Shown here one piece after another: positions 11,761 through 23,740 of a stretch of DNA of 64,000 nucleotides (position 1 is its first letter; each line of letters opens with the position of its first letter). The stretch comes from Viola odorata (taxonomy: Eukaryota; Streptophyta; Magnoliopsida; Malpighiales; Violaceae): positions 41,419,514-41,483,513 of the forward strand of contig OY829537.1 of the NCBI GenBank assembly GCA_963691705.1. Direction: 5' to 3'. Both the position numbers and the translations under genes were made by a program. The notes under the pieces were generated by a model. That model had not been told where the DNA came from. It saw nothing but the letters and a program-made list of their open reading frames with translations, and made no database searches.

Positions 11761-12539
11761 TCATTATTTTTTTTTGTTTTGCAAGCAAAGCAAGTTCATA
11801 CCCTTGTTTAGTCTATCATCCTTACTGTCTTTGGCAAAAAACTCCAAGTCTTGATTTATTTGGGCCTTCTCCTGATGTTGTTTCATCAGCGATCCTCTAA
11901 GGGCTTCCTTGTCATTCCCTTGCTTGATGTGTAACTCCGACTTAGCGGTCCCAGTCGAGCACTTACTCACTTGGTTAGGAGAAAATGAGAGGCTTAGTCT
12001 TTAGTGTTTTATAGAGTTGTACATGGTGTACAAAATATGTGTTTGAGAGTAAAAAGTAAAAATGTGAAAAATATGGAAGAAGAGCAAAAGCAAAGTCCAA
12101 TGTCATCTTACCATTATCCCATGTCTGACAGTCCATGTACCCTGGATATTATGCAAATCTAACTAGCACCTAGTTTAGCATTTACACTCATGAACGAAAT
12201 AAAGCGTGAAGGCCCGAAATACTCACAGGGATATGTTTTGTGACTGCTTACATCTAAACATGTCATGGATGTAAGAGTTAGCAGACAAAATCATGTATGT
12301 TTACATAATTTCTAATGAACGCACAAGCTAACAAAATGATGGACGTGCTTGATTTTAATGTTCAAAAGCGTGAGATGTGTCTGTTTTCATTCTTTTTAGC
12401 CCAAGTTGCAAAATGTGTAAAGAGAAACTTTTGTGAGAACTAAGGGTTCTCAGCCAACATTATGCACGTACTCTTGCAACAATGTAAATAGTGGGACTTT
12501 TAGAATTGCAAAAAACAAAAATTACAGAAACATAAATTG
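10575..12539. other. Ogre 3' untranslated region with CT-rich tract
   Basis: No conserved coding sequence is visible. The main landmark is a TTTC/T-rich low-complexity run at about 11638-11775 (purine-rich on the transcribed strand), ending in a long T homopolymer. The rest is unique sequence with no motif I recognise. Confidence 0.5.
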
Positions 12540-13143
12540 CGGAAACGGAAATTGCAAAAAGGTAAAAGGGAAGCTTCCCTGAAAAATGAGCTTGGACATT
12601 TTTCCAACGCCTTCTTCCGGTCGCCACTTCACCTGCTTGCCCCCAAGTTTGCAAGTCTTCTTGCACCTGAAATGTAAAATTGTAGAAATGTAAACAATGG
12701 AGACTAGATTGCAAAAGTGTGAAAGGACGACTTTCCTGAAAAATGAGCTTTGACATTTTTCAACGCCTTCTTTTAGTCGTCACTTCCTCTGCTTGCCCCC
12801 AAGTTTGCAAGTCTTCTTGCACCTGAAAATGTAAAATTGCAGAAATGTAAACAACGGAGACTAGATTGCAAAAGTGTGAAAGGACGACTTCCCTGAAAAA
12901 TGAGCTTTGACATTTTTCAACGCCTTCTTTTAGTCGTCACTTCCTCTGCTTGCCCCCAAGTTTGCAAGTCTTCTTGCACCTGAAATATAAAATTGCAGAA
13001 ATGTAAACAACGGAGACTAGATTGCAAAAGTGTGAAAGGACGACTTCCCTGAAAAATGAGCTTTGACATTTTTCAACGCCTTCTTTTAGTCGTCACTTCC
13101 TCTGCTTGCCCCCAAGTTTGCAAGTCTTCTTGCACCTGAAAAA
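12540..13143 (-). repeat. Four tandem copies of a 156-157-bp unit
   Basis: The phrase CTGCTTGCCCCCAAGTTTGC recurs at 12633, 12789, 12946 and 13102, with GAAAAATGAGCTT-GACATTTTTC in each unit. The first copy is the most diverged and the last three are nearly identical. It lies just downstream of the integrase stop. Confidence 0.9.
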
Positions 13144-13371
13144 CTTAACACTTGATTAGTGTGGTTAGTCTAACTGCCAGTTCTGAGACTCTAACTACTC
13201 CCGGGTGCTACCGACACCACACTTCCTTTATTTAACTTAAAGATTTGACACGCAAGTTTTTTTTTCAAGAAGAGAAAGCTCTCATTTTTATTGATTCAGA
13301 ATAAACATTAAACAGATTGGTCAAGAAGAACCCTATGTCCTTTCAACCGACGAGAGGCAGCCTACTGATTC

Positions 13372-16300
13372 CTACGCGAAATACATCCTGACGGCATCCG
13401 CGTTCACAGGTCTTGGTAGATCATCCCCATCCATTCTGGCGAGCATTAGAGCTCCACCCGAGAAGGCACTCTTGACAACGTATGGTCCTTCATACTTAGG
13501 GGCCCACTTTCCTTGACTCTCCTCCTGGTGAGGAAGAATTTTCTTTAACACTAAGTCCCCGATCTTGAACTCGCGCGGCCGCACTTTCTTGTTGTAAGCG
13601 TTAGCCACTCTCTTTTGATATAACTGGGCATGGCACATAGCAGCCAAGCGTTTCTCCGAGATGAGATTCAACTGCTCATATCTCACTTTCGCCCAATTTG
13701 ATTCTTCTACTCCAGATTCAGTCAAGACTCTGAGGGAGGGAATCTCCACCTCAAGTGGTATCACTGCCTCCATGCCGTAGACCAAAGAGTAAGGGGTTGC
13801 TCCCGTAGAGGTGCGAATTGCGATCCGATAGGCATGTAAGGCGAAAGGGAGCATGTCATGCCAATCTTTGTGGGTGACTACCATTTTCTGGATGATTTTC
13901 TTTAAAATCTTGTTGGCGGCCTCGACCGCGCCATTCATCTTTGGGCGGTAAGGCGAGGAATTGCGATGTTTCATCTTCCATTGTTGGCATAGATCATTGA
14001 TCATCTTTCCATTCAGATTGGTACCATTATCGGTGATGATCGTCTCGGGGACCCCATAGCGGCAAATGATGTTCTTCTCAATAAACCGCATGGTCGTCTT
14101 TTGAGTAATGTTGGAATAAGAAGCGGCTTCTACCCATTTGGTGAAGTAATCAATTGCCACCAGGATGAAGCGATGACCATTGGAGGCTTTCGGGTGAATC
14201 TGACCGATGATATCAATTCCCCACATTGCGAAAGGCCAGGGCGATGTCATGCTAAAAAGCGGTGCCGGAGGGACGTGAAGGTGGTCCGCATAGACTTGGC
14301 ACTTGTGACATTTCCGGAAATAATCAATGCAATCTCTTTCGATGTTGAGCCAAAAATAACCTTGCCTCATGATTTGTCTTGCCATCATATGCCCACTAGC
14401 ATGCGTGGAGCAAACCCCTTCGTGAATTTCAGTCATGATCCTCTTAGCTTCGAGAACAGTAATGCAACGAAGTAAGGCCCCATCTGCTCTTCTCTTGTAC
14501 AACACCTCACCGTCGAGATAGAAGTCCAAAGCCAAACGTTGAAGGGTTTTCTTACTACTTTGACTTGCTCCCGGTGGATACTCTCGATAATTGATGAACC
14601 AGACTAAATCGTGGAACCACGGATTCCCGTCGGGCTCATCCTCCAATGTGGCACAACATGCCGGCGTTTCTTTCACTTCTACCCTCAATGGCTGAAGCAT
14701 TACCCCACATTCTAATTTGAACATTGAAGCTAAAGTGGCCAATGCGTCCGCAAAACGGTTCTTATCTCGATCAATTCGGTCGAATTTGGTTTCGTCGAAT
14801 TCCTCCATGAGTTGGGTGAGCAACCTTTGATAAGGTATCAACTTAGAATCTCAGGTTTGCCATAGATCTTGAGCTTGATAAATGACGAGGGCCGAGTCTC
14901 CGAAGATTTTCAACTTTTTCACCTTTAGGTCAATGGCTGCCATCAAGCCACTAACACATGCCTCATATTCGGCGACATTGTTGGTGCATGAAAAATTCAA
15001 TTTGCATGCCACGGGGAATTGCCGACCATCTGGGGCTATGACTGCCGCCCCTACCCCTTTTCCTGAGAGATTTACCGCGCCATCGAAGAACATGGTCCAC
15101 CAATCGTCTTCTTCTGAATCTTCCGTGATCTCATCGTTGATTACCATGATATCTTCGTCAGGGAAGTCAAACTTCATAGGCTCATAATCATCCATGGCAT
15201 TATCGGCTAAGTGGTCAGCAAGAGCACTAGCCTTGACCGCTTTTCGTGTCACATAAATGATCTCGTATTCGGCCAACAACACTTGCCACCTACAAATCCG
15301 ACTTGATAGGTATGGCTTCTCGAAGATGTACTTCAAAGGATCCATGCGAGAAATCAGCCATGTGGTGTGATATAACATGTATTGTCTGAGTCTTCGGGTA
15401 CTCCATGCTAAAGCACAACAGGTTTGTTCCAAAGCAGAATAACGCATTTCGCATTCGTTAAACTTCTTACTTAAGTAATAGATGGCTCGTTCACGTCTTC
15501 CGGAGTCATCGTGTTGCCCTAAGACACACCCCATGGCACTGGTTGTGACTGTTAAATAAATGAGCAAATGACGCCCTGGAGTAGGAGGGACTAGTACTGG
15601 CGGATTTTGTAGATATGTCTTGATTTTCTCAAAAGCCCTCTGACAATCTTCATCCCAATCAGCCTCTCCATTCTTTCTCAACATCTTGAACATTGGCTCA
15701 CAAGTGAGTGTCAACTGACTGATAAAGCGGGCGATGTAGTTAATGCGCCCTAAGAAGCTCCGTACCTCTTTTTCAGTCCTAGGCGAAGGTAGCTCTTGAA
15801 TGGCTTTCACTTTATCCGGGTCTACCTCAATGCCTCTGCTGCTGACAATGAACCCTAGCAATTTTCCGGATGTCACTCCGAAGGTACACTTAGTGGGGTT
15901 CAAGCGTAAACGAAATCGTTGCAACCTTTCGAAAACCTTTCTTAGGATGTCTACATGATCTTGTTCTCCGCGAGACTTGGCAATCATATCATCGACATAA
16001 ATTTCGACCTCTTTATGCATCATGTCATGAAAAAGAGTGACAGCGGCGCGTTGGTAAGTGGCACCTGCATTTTTTAATCCAAAAGGCATCACTTTGTAGC
16101 AAAAGGTTCCCCAAGGCGTGATGAAGGTTGTCTTCTCACTATCTTCCGGAGCCATCTTGATTTGATTGTATCCTGAAAACCCATCCATGAAGGAGAACAT
16201 GTCACTGTGAGCGGCGCTGTCCACTAGGATATCGATATGAGGGAGTGGGAAGTCATCTTTGGGGCTTGCCCGATTGAGGTCTCTAAAGTCCACACACATG

Positions 16301-16810
16301 CGGACCTTCCCATCCTTCTTTGGCACTGGTACAATATTGGCGATCCATTCTGGATATTCAGCAACCTTCAAGAAACCTGCCTCTAGTTGTTTGGTAACTT
16401 CCTCTTTTATCTTCAAAAGGAGGTCTGGATGCATTCTTCGTAGTTTTTGCTTTATGGGCTTGAACTCAGGTTTTAAAGGTATGCGATGTTCGACTATGCT
16501 AGGGTCGAGGCCAGGCATATCGTCATAAGACCAAGCGAATACGTCCGAGTATTCCTTGAGGAGGGAGATCATCCTTCCTTTCTGAGTAGAGTTTAAAGTC
16601 GTTCCGATCTTGACAACTTTTCGACTTTCTTCACCTGTCCCCAAATTTATTTCTTCCAACTCCTCCTGATGAGGAACTATTTCTTTCTCTGAACTCTCGA
16701 CTAAGCGGGCTAACTCACGCGGAACCTCACTTTCATCCTCGGTTGCGGAGACAATTTCTTCCTCAGTAAAGACATAGGGTATATCAAGACCCATCGGTTT
16801 AACATTTATC
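13372..16810 (-). pseudogene. pol: Ogre pol: RT, RNase H, second (archaeal-type) RNase H, integrase
   Basis: Exon 2 of gag-pol starts at the AG acceptor (16811-16812). RT has FSFMDGFSGYNQIKM and YVDD (about 15990-16005). The first RNase H lacks the usual catalytic Asp (IYLTVTTSAMG). A second RNase H keeps D-E-D (FFDGA, AEYEA, GDSAL), the arrangement known for the Tat/Ogre group. The integrase has an HHCC finger (IHEGVCSTH, CHKC), D-D-E residues (GIDIIG, TDNGT, GAVEAAN) and a GPY-type C-terminus. One in-frame TGA (14848-14850) interrupts the second RNase H; the context suggests a former CGA. Everything else reads through for more than 1,100 codons. Confidence 0.92.
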
Positions 16811-17016
16811 CTGAAAAATAAAATGCGAACAGTAAAAGACATTTGGAAAAAGGTTAAACATGTTTATTTATTTATAAACCGAAGGGGAACGCAAGTTCCT
16901 AGTAAAGACAACAAAGCGTGCATATATACATATATATATATATATATATTTTTTTTTTAAAACCGAAGGGGAACACGAGTTCCTATAAAAGGCGACAAAA
17001 ACATGCATATAATTAC
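16811..17016 (-). other. Predicted Ogre intron between protease and RT
   Basis: On the minus strand a GTAATT donor begins at 17016 and a strong ATTTTTCAG acceptor ends at 16811, giving 206 bp. Joining them (phase 2) removes the TAA at 17013-17015 and puts gag-pro and RT in one frame. Ogre elements are known for an intron at this position. A (TA)n/T run lies inside at about 16918-16957. Confidence 0.75.
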
Positions 17017-20000
17017 ACGTGGACATCAGGAAGTGTGATGGCGGTCCAATTGCGCACGGGCCCCTCAGACTTCTTCACAAAAATGGTCAAGCCTTGAGAT
17101 GACTCTTCTTCTCCGAGTGTGCAAACATAGAAATCTGAGGTCACACTGACTGTGGTTGGGCTCGAGTTGACGATTTCAGCTGCGAAAGGGAACGTAGTTC
17201 TAATGTGCGGGATACTCATGCTATATGAAGGCGTAGGACGCCCAAAGAGCTTGGCTAATTGCTTCCCTTTCTTCTCCTCAGCGATCCTTACGAAATCAGC
17301 CTTGGTCGGTTGATACCCCAACCCGAAGCGGTCCCCGAACTTCTTAGGCAGCACTAGGCCTTTTTCCCCCTGTAGCATTGCTCCTAACCTTTTTCCTAAC
17401 TGGGAGCTGTCCTTCGACATCACATGAGTGACTAACACGGGCTCCTTGGGAACTTGAGCTTTGACGATGGGTGATCCCTCCTCTATCTATTCTGCGTTAA
17501 CTATCTCAAAAGCTTGGAAGGAGCTCTCCAAGGTTTCTGTAGCCTCGATGTAAGGCACGGATGAGTGCTTTGCTAGAATCAGAGCCTCTTCTGCTTTTAT
17601 GGTAATGAGGACACCATCCTTTACATACTTAAGGCATTGATGTAAAGATGAGGGAACGCCCCCCGCCGCGTGAATCCAAGGTCGCCCTAAAAGCATGCTG
17701 TATGCGGGCTCGATTTCCATGATTTGGAACGTCAAGGTGAATGTGTGGGGCCCTATTACCATATCCAAATCAAGGCTTCCAATGATCTCTCGGATGGTTC
17801 TATCTAATGCTCGGGCCATCAATCCACTTGGTTTCAGAAGAGCCATGTCTATTGGCAATTGTGCAAGGACATGTTTAGGCATAACATTCAGCGCGGATCC
17901 ATTATCAATTAAAGCCTTGGCTATGACATGACCCTTACATTCCACTGTTATGTAGAGGGCCTTGTTGTGACTCGTCCCCTCGGGGTCAATTTCCTCTTCA
18001 GAGAAGGTGATGGTACTAAGAGCTTGGATTCTCCCTACAAGGTTTCCCACTCCTTCCACGGTGATGTCTTTAGTCACAAAAGCCTCATTCAAGACTTTCA
18101 AAAGGGATCGACGATGAGGTTCAGAAGTGAGGATCAGTTCCATTACGGAGATGCGAGCTGGAGTCTTCTTTAATTGTTCAATGACATTGAACTCACTTCT
18201 CTTCATGATTTTCAAGAATTCAGTCGCATCCTCTTCAGTCACGGGTTCATTCCCCCCTTGCTCTTTTCCCACTATTTCCTCAGGAATCAGTGGGCCTTTT
18301 CCTTTGGCCAACCTTTGCTTCTCAACTTCTTCAGATGTGTAGCATCTCCCGGTGCGAGTCATGCCCCCAATATTAAAGGTTTCGGTTGTTGGAGCATCAA
18401 AGGGCGGAGTGGCGATGACCGTGTACCCGTAGTCAAATGGGACGGCATGCAAATCTTGGCTAGGAGTGTTCTGAGCAAACTTGAAGACTAGCTTGAAGGG
18501 CTTAGCGACGGGTGCCTCAGCTTGAGATATACACTTGAAGGTGTATGGGGTGGGAGGTCCATCTCCCACGACACTGATTTCTTCTACCCCCGGGATTCTC
18601 TTTCCTACTTGAATAACCCCAAAACTCGCAAGCTGTTTCACTTTTTCCGCAAAAAGACCGCAATCCTGGATTCCATGGTCTCTTGCTTGATGACAAAATA
18701 AACAAACACTCAAACCCTCCTGTGAGCGTGGGATGTAACCACATTCGACTAGTGCGGCGAAGAGCCTTTCCCGAGATAACTCCAAAATGAAAGGGAAAGG
18801 ATCCTTAACCTTTTCCAAGGAGACAACGCTCACCCCTCCACTTCCTTGGGCGTGATTTGGGAGGGGATTGGTAGTGATGTTGGGCCCTTTGGCCGCTCCT
18901 TCGAAGGAGACCCATCCACTTTTGATCAATTGTTGCACCTTCACCTTGAAGGCATAGCAATTATCCATAGTGTGACCTGGAGCCCCTGCATGGTATTCGC
19001 ACTTTGCGCTAGGGTCATACCACTTTGGGTAAGGAGGTAGTACAGGTTGTGCGGGAGTTGGCACAATTTGTCCAGCGGCTAGGAGGTGCTTGTAAATCTC
19101 CCCTGCAGGAAGAGGAAGGGGTGGTGGTGGTCCCTGTTGGAAACGGTTAGCTTGAGTGGTTTGATTGCCAGGGTTCTTTATTGGGTTATATGGTCTAGGT
19201 TGTGCGGGTTGTGGCATTTGTGGTGGTGGATATTGATAAGGTGGAGGATGCGCGGGGTATTGCGGAGCCACATTAGTAATGGGCATTGGTGGAGGGAAAT
19301 ATGGTGATTGATATGGTGAGGGCGCATGGTATGGTGGTGGTGTAAATGGTTGCCGATAGTTGGGTTGGTGAGATACAAAGCCGACCTCCTTTTTCACTGG
19401 AGGAGCTTTCTTGGGTGTTGCTTCGGAAACGACAATTCTCCCTGTCTTGATTCCCTGCTCAACTCTTTCCGCTATCAAAACCATATCAGAAAAACTGTTT
19501 GACGGATTAGAGATGAGGTACGTGTAGTAAGGGGCCTTGAAGGTGTTCACAAAGATGGCTATGAGCTCTTTGTCGCTTAGTGGTGGTGAAATCCTAGCCG
19601 CTAGCTCCCTCCATCTTTGGGCGTAGGTTTTCACTGTTTCCCCAACTTTCTTTTCTAAATCCTGAAGATCGGAGCGGTCTGGTGCCACCTCCATGTTGAA
19701 CTTGTATTGCTTGAAGAAAGCATCAGATAGGTCCCTCCAAGTCTTAATCTTAACTCGGTCCAAACCCATGTACCAGGTCAAAGCATGCTTGGCCAAACTT
19801 TCTCTAAACAGATGGATCAGAAGAGGTTCATTGTGTATCATTTCGGCCATCTTATTGCAATAAGCCTTAATATGATTCCTTGGGCACTCGACCCCAGTGT
19901 ACTTCTCGAAATCCGGAACTTTATATTTGGGAGGCATCACAATCCCTGGGACCATGCACATGTCCGCTGGGCCCGTAGGGTCAAAAGGGTCTGTTCCTTC

Positions 20001-20567
20001 AACGGCTCTAAGCCTTTCCTCTAGCAGGTTCATTCTATCCATATTCGGCCTCTCCATGTCAACCATGCTAGGACCAAGGGGTAGTAGGGGTTCTGATGCG
20101 AACGGTGGTTGCGTCAGATTGTCGCAAGGAGGACGAATTCCCTTAGGGTCGGGGATCATGCTTTGAGTGTAGTGGCCCTGAGGAGGGTGGGAGTCCTGAG
20201 ATTCCTGATGAATCTGATTCTTGCTAGGGTCCACAGTGAGGTTGACTAAGGAATGCTGCAGAGCTGCAGTAGCTTCTTCACTCGTGCTAACTACAGGGTT
20301 CACGATACTAGGTCCGGCAGACGGACCAGTCCACTTCCATTGACCCGTGTGCATCATAACAAAAGATTGGGGCCCTGTGGGTCCAGTGATAGTAGTTGAA
20401 GAAGGTCCCATCATCTGAGTAGGATCAAAACCGGGTGGGAACTCTGAAGTGGCTTCATCTCGCTCTTTTTCGGCCTGAGCGGCCCTCTCTGTAGTAACCC
20501 TGACTTGCTCTTCCAAATCTGCTATTCTAGCAGCCCATATCTCTTCTGCTCTTGCTTGTTCAGCCAT
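17017..20567 (-). pseudogene. gag-pro: Ogre gag-pro (capsid, nucleocapsid, aspartic protease)
   Basis: The protein opens with a coiled-coil-like, Ala/Glu-rich segment. It continues through a capsid (LFRESLAKHALTWYMGL, DAFFKQYKFN), a Pro/Tyr-rich linker, and two Cys/His clusters (CEYHAGAPGHTMDNC and CLFCHQARDHGIQDC). The aspartic protease has ALIDNGSALNVMP and LLGRPW. The reading is open for 1,026 codons, meets a single TAG (17487-17489), then continues in frame to the intron donor with RFGLGYQPTKADF, a segment that belongs to the same polyprotein in Ogre elements. The protease active site reads DNG, as in E1, E3 and E5 here, instead of DSG/DTG. Confidence 0.92.
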
Positions 20568-22045
20568 TTTTCATGCTTGAAGTCTAGTCACGAGGGGCCT
20601 AGGGGGAGTAGCTTTTCTTTGAGGAGCTATCGTTAACCTGAAAAAAACGAAAAAGCAATAAACAGGGTTAGTATCGGTGATGCGATCCCAAGGCCTCCAC
20701 ACTGTTTATTCACTCTTCTGGCCACACTTTCACTTGATACTTTGAGGATGGACGAGAAGATAATACTCTGATGAAGATATAAAGGAAGCTTTTATTCATT
20801 CCCATTCGCGACGCGATGCGATCCTGGATGCTACCGATGAAAACCCTTGAATCAAAATGACGTGAATAGCTACTGTCATCGTGCTCGGAAAATCTCTGAA
20901 ACCCATCGCCCAAAAGGGTTAATTAATTTTTTTTGCATCAGAATACTTCAATCTGTTATTGATAACTGCCGTGCTTTGGCCGGGCTGAAACTCTGAACTC
21001 ACCGTGTCCCAATTGGCCAAGGTAAAAGATTACGCGGCTGAGGCTAAGAAAACTGTCATCCTTACGTTTAAATTATCCTCGAGAGATACATTACTCGAAA
21101 AAAATCCCACTTTTGGTATGGATATTCCTCAATGTGTCACGAACATCTTTCGTGTTTTGGTCGAAGGGAAATTCTGAGCCCGATGTGTCGATATCGGCCC
21201 AAACAAAAGATCGCGCAGCTGAGACCGAGTAGGGCAGTTACCTACACGTCTAAATTATTTTCGAGAGACGTATCCACCCAAATACTCTGAAATTTGGTGT
21301 GGCTATACTTCAAGGTGTCGTGAACATCTTCCATGTTTTGGTCGAACGGAGATTCTGAGCCCGATGTGTCGATATCGGCCAAAACAAAACAACACGCGAA
21401 GGAAAATCCAACAACCAGCCGTCGTACTATCAGGATCAAAACGCCATAGCGTTTTGTACAAAACGCTATAGCGTTTTGCTACTGGAAACAATCCTTTTTT
21501 TGAGAGTTAGGCTATCCAAAACTTTCTAAAATTTGGCATGAGTGACCTTCAACCTGTTGGGAACATTTTTCATGTTTTGGCCGAGTGGAAATTCCGAGCC
21601 AAACATCCCCGTTTTGTCCAAGACAAAACATCGCGCAGCTGGGACCGAAAACAAACCATCTCTTGCGTCTCAAAACCTTTTGTGAGTGTGTTTCTTCAGA
21701 CTTTCGTATTGTCTCTGGGTTTTAGGGTTCCCATCCTGATGAGGGTCATATCTTAGGGAGTAGTGGTAATTTTTACATCCTTTGTAGCGAATAAAATAAA
21801 TAAATAGCAAGAAACGCCTCTAATTTATCCGAACAAAGTACAAGCCTTGTCATTGCCGTTTTTACAAAAAGGACACAACCAATGTGGGTTGGATCAACTA
21901 TCTAGATTCATCTAAAAACAAGTAGACAAAGTCTAGAAATTATATTGATCAAAAAACAAAATTTTGGAGTGTCCGGTGCACCCTTTTCCTTCCGAAAACA
22001 TCAACCTTGAAAATCCAGATCCACCTGGTCATTACAAAAGAAGTT
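20568..22045. other. Ogre spacer between ORF1 and gag
   Basis: A non-coding stretch with at least four degenerate copies (near 20945, 21122, 21308 and 21546) of a block containing GTGTTTTGG-CGA--GGAAATTCTGAGCC followed by ATCGCGCAGCTGAGACCGA. It also contains the twin palindromes at 21437-21478. An untranslated region of this length upstream of gag is usual for Ogre elements. Confidence 0.6.
21437..21478. repeat. Twin 20-bp palindromes
   Basis: CAAAACGCTATAGCGTTTTG (21459-21478) is a perfect palindrome. The 20 bases at 21437-21456 are the same except for one base (GCCATAGC), with a 2-bp gap between the copies. Either could fold into a hairpin, or the pair could pair with each other in RNA. 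Confidence 0.85.
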
Positions 22046-23740
22046 TCATGAGGCGAGTTCTCCCTTTTGCATCATAACTTCAGCTTCCAAAGCCGCCACT
22101 CGTGCCTGTAATGCTCGCACTTCCTTATCTTTCTCATTGGCGTGGGTGGCCAAAACCTTTATCACCTCATCATTTTCTTTGATTATGGCACTTGATGCCT
22201 CCCTTTTGCGGACTTCGCTGCTCCAACGCTCCTTGAAGTTATCAACGGCCAACTCATGATTTGCCATGTGTATGCGGATGTTATCCCTGTTGCGCCTCTG
22301 TAGCCCGTGTACCTCAAGCTCTAGGTCCATTTGTTTGGCTGCCAAATCCTCTCTTTCCCGCGCCACTTGATCCCTTTCCTCCCTCATTGTCTTGAATTGC
22401 TCAAACAACTGGGCGTGTGCTACATAGCTGGCCTCTCCTCTGACGTGAGATTCACCTTCCTCCTCCATGGGCCTTACGTTCACAGGCTGAGGTAAGATAT
22501 TGCCATTAACTCGGTTTAGCCTCCACTGTAGGTATACCTGGGTCGGCTGTACAGGAACCACATGTCCTTCGAGGCAATATGGATCCTCCCACTCACTTGC
22601 ATATTGGCGAAGGATAAGAGTTTCTGTTGAGTGCAAAAGACTTGATTCCGTCATTCCGAAGGTTGCGGGAACTACTTGTACGATGCAAAACTGTCTCAAG
22701 ACAAGAGCGGGGCAATAGGGTATGCACCCCCTTGCGCCGATCAAAGGAACCCAAAGCAAACGTCCACAACTCACTATAGGATTGACGCCACGCAACCACT
22801 TGGCATGTTGATTGACCTCTTCTTCTGAAAGGTCCAAGAACCTATCAACCCAAATGTGCTTGTCCTCTAGTTTCCACTTGTCATTGGCGACCTCCTGACC
22901 TATTCCCTTAATGACTCTTCCCAAAGGATCCGATCCCATGTGACTTGGTGAAAACAGAGACTGGTCGGGTGTTTGCTTGAAATGACTGATCAACCAAACC
23001 GTCAAGAGTTGGAGACAACAAGAAAGCTTCCCCTTTCCAGTTCGCCTGCAAAAGTCTAAAGCACGGAAGGTTTCAGCCAAGATAGCAGTTGTAGGGTTAA
23101 CCTCATTCCTGGCCATTTCGCAAAACACATTGGCGGCCTCAGTGTCAATACCGTCCTTCATTTTGGGAAACAAAATCAGACCAGTGATGGCGAAAGCCAA
23201 AATCCTCAACCGTAACTTCCCGTGGGATGAATGAAACTTGCTTACAATATCCGACAAAAACCAAACGGGTTTATTATCTTTCCAACGAGACGGAATCGCC
23301 ACAATGGCATTCATCTTTGTCCTAACATTTGCGGGTTCCATGAGAACATTACAATAAATATTTGATATTGGGGGAGCAAAACCAAGTAGGGCAGCATACT
23401 CTTCCAAAGTGGGGGTTAGGTCCAACCCTTGGTTAAAAGAGAAACAACGGTAATAAGGGTCCCAAAACTTTAGGGCAGCCCGAATACAACTTAGATCAAC
23501 CTTCACATCCATGAGTAATGCAAGTTTCCCATAGTCACATCTGAATTGTGCCTCTTCTTCCGTACTCAGTTCATTCCTTAATTTTCTGAGTTCTAAAACA
23601 TCACACTGTATCATCTCTACTCTAATCTTGGTTGTAACATCAGGAATAAAACCAGGCTTCAACATATCACCTCGGGCCAACTGATCCTCAAAACAAAGCC
23701 TCCCAAAAGCATCAAGTGAAATCATCGCCGGTGGTGCCAT
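22046..23740 (-). CDS. Ogre ORF1 protein (564 aa, function unknown)
   Basis: An uninterrupted reading frame upstream of gag, the position of the Ogre-specific ORF1. Residues 1 to about 370 form a globular domain of the plant mobile-element type (GKLALLMDVKVD, FWDPYYRCFSF, LTPTLEEYAALLGF, KLEDKHIWVDRFLDLSEEE). Residues about 430-560 are a charged coiled coil (REERDQVAREREDLAAKQ and similar). No catalytic motif is seen. It is intact, unlike gag-pol. The layout of globular N-terminus plus coiled coil resembles that of the Tat X/Y proteins, but I see no residue-level similarity that would prove a relation. Confidence 0.88.
   Translation of the reverse strand: MAPPAMISLDAFGRLCFEDQLARGDMLKPGFIPDVTTKIRVEMIQCDVLELRKLRNELSTEEEAQFRCDYGKLALLMDVKVDLSCIRAALKFWDPYYRCFSFNQGLDLTPTLEEYAALLGFAPPISNIYCNVLMEPANVRTKMNAIVAIPSRWKDNKPVWFLSDIVSKFHSSHGKLRLRILAFAITGLILFPKMKDGIDTEAANVFCEMARNEVNPTTAILAETFRALDFCRRTGKGKLSCCLQLLTVWLISHFKQTPDQSLFSPSHMGSDPLGRVIKGIGQEVANDKWKLEDKHIWVDRFLDLSEEEVNQHAKWLRGVNPIVSCGRLLWVPLIGARGCIPYCPALVLRQFCIVQVVPATFGMTESSLLHSTETLILRQYASEWEDPYCLEGHVVPVQPTQVYLQWRLNRVNGNILPQPVNVRPMEEEGESHVRGEASYVAHAQLFEQFKTMREERDQVAREREDLAAKQMDLELEVHGLQRRNRDNIRIHMANHELAVDNFKERWSSEVRKREASSAIIKENDEVIKVLATHANEKDKEVRALQARVAALEAEVMMQKGELAS

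Noticed and set aside
11531..11900. Phe-rich and Lys-rich ORFs on both strands
   Set aside because: By-products of the TTTC/T-rich low-complexity tract.
18127..19378. Plus-strand and minus-strand alternative ORFs, including a His-rich one at 19178-19378
   Set aside because: Shadows of the Ogre gag-pro frame in a Pro/Tyr-rich part.
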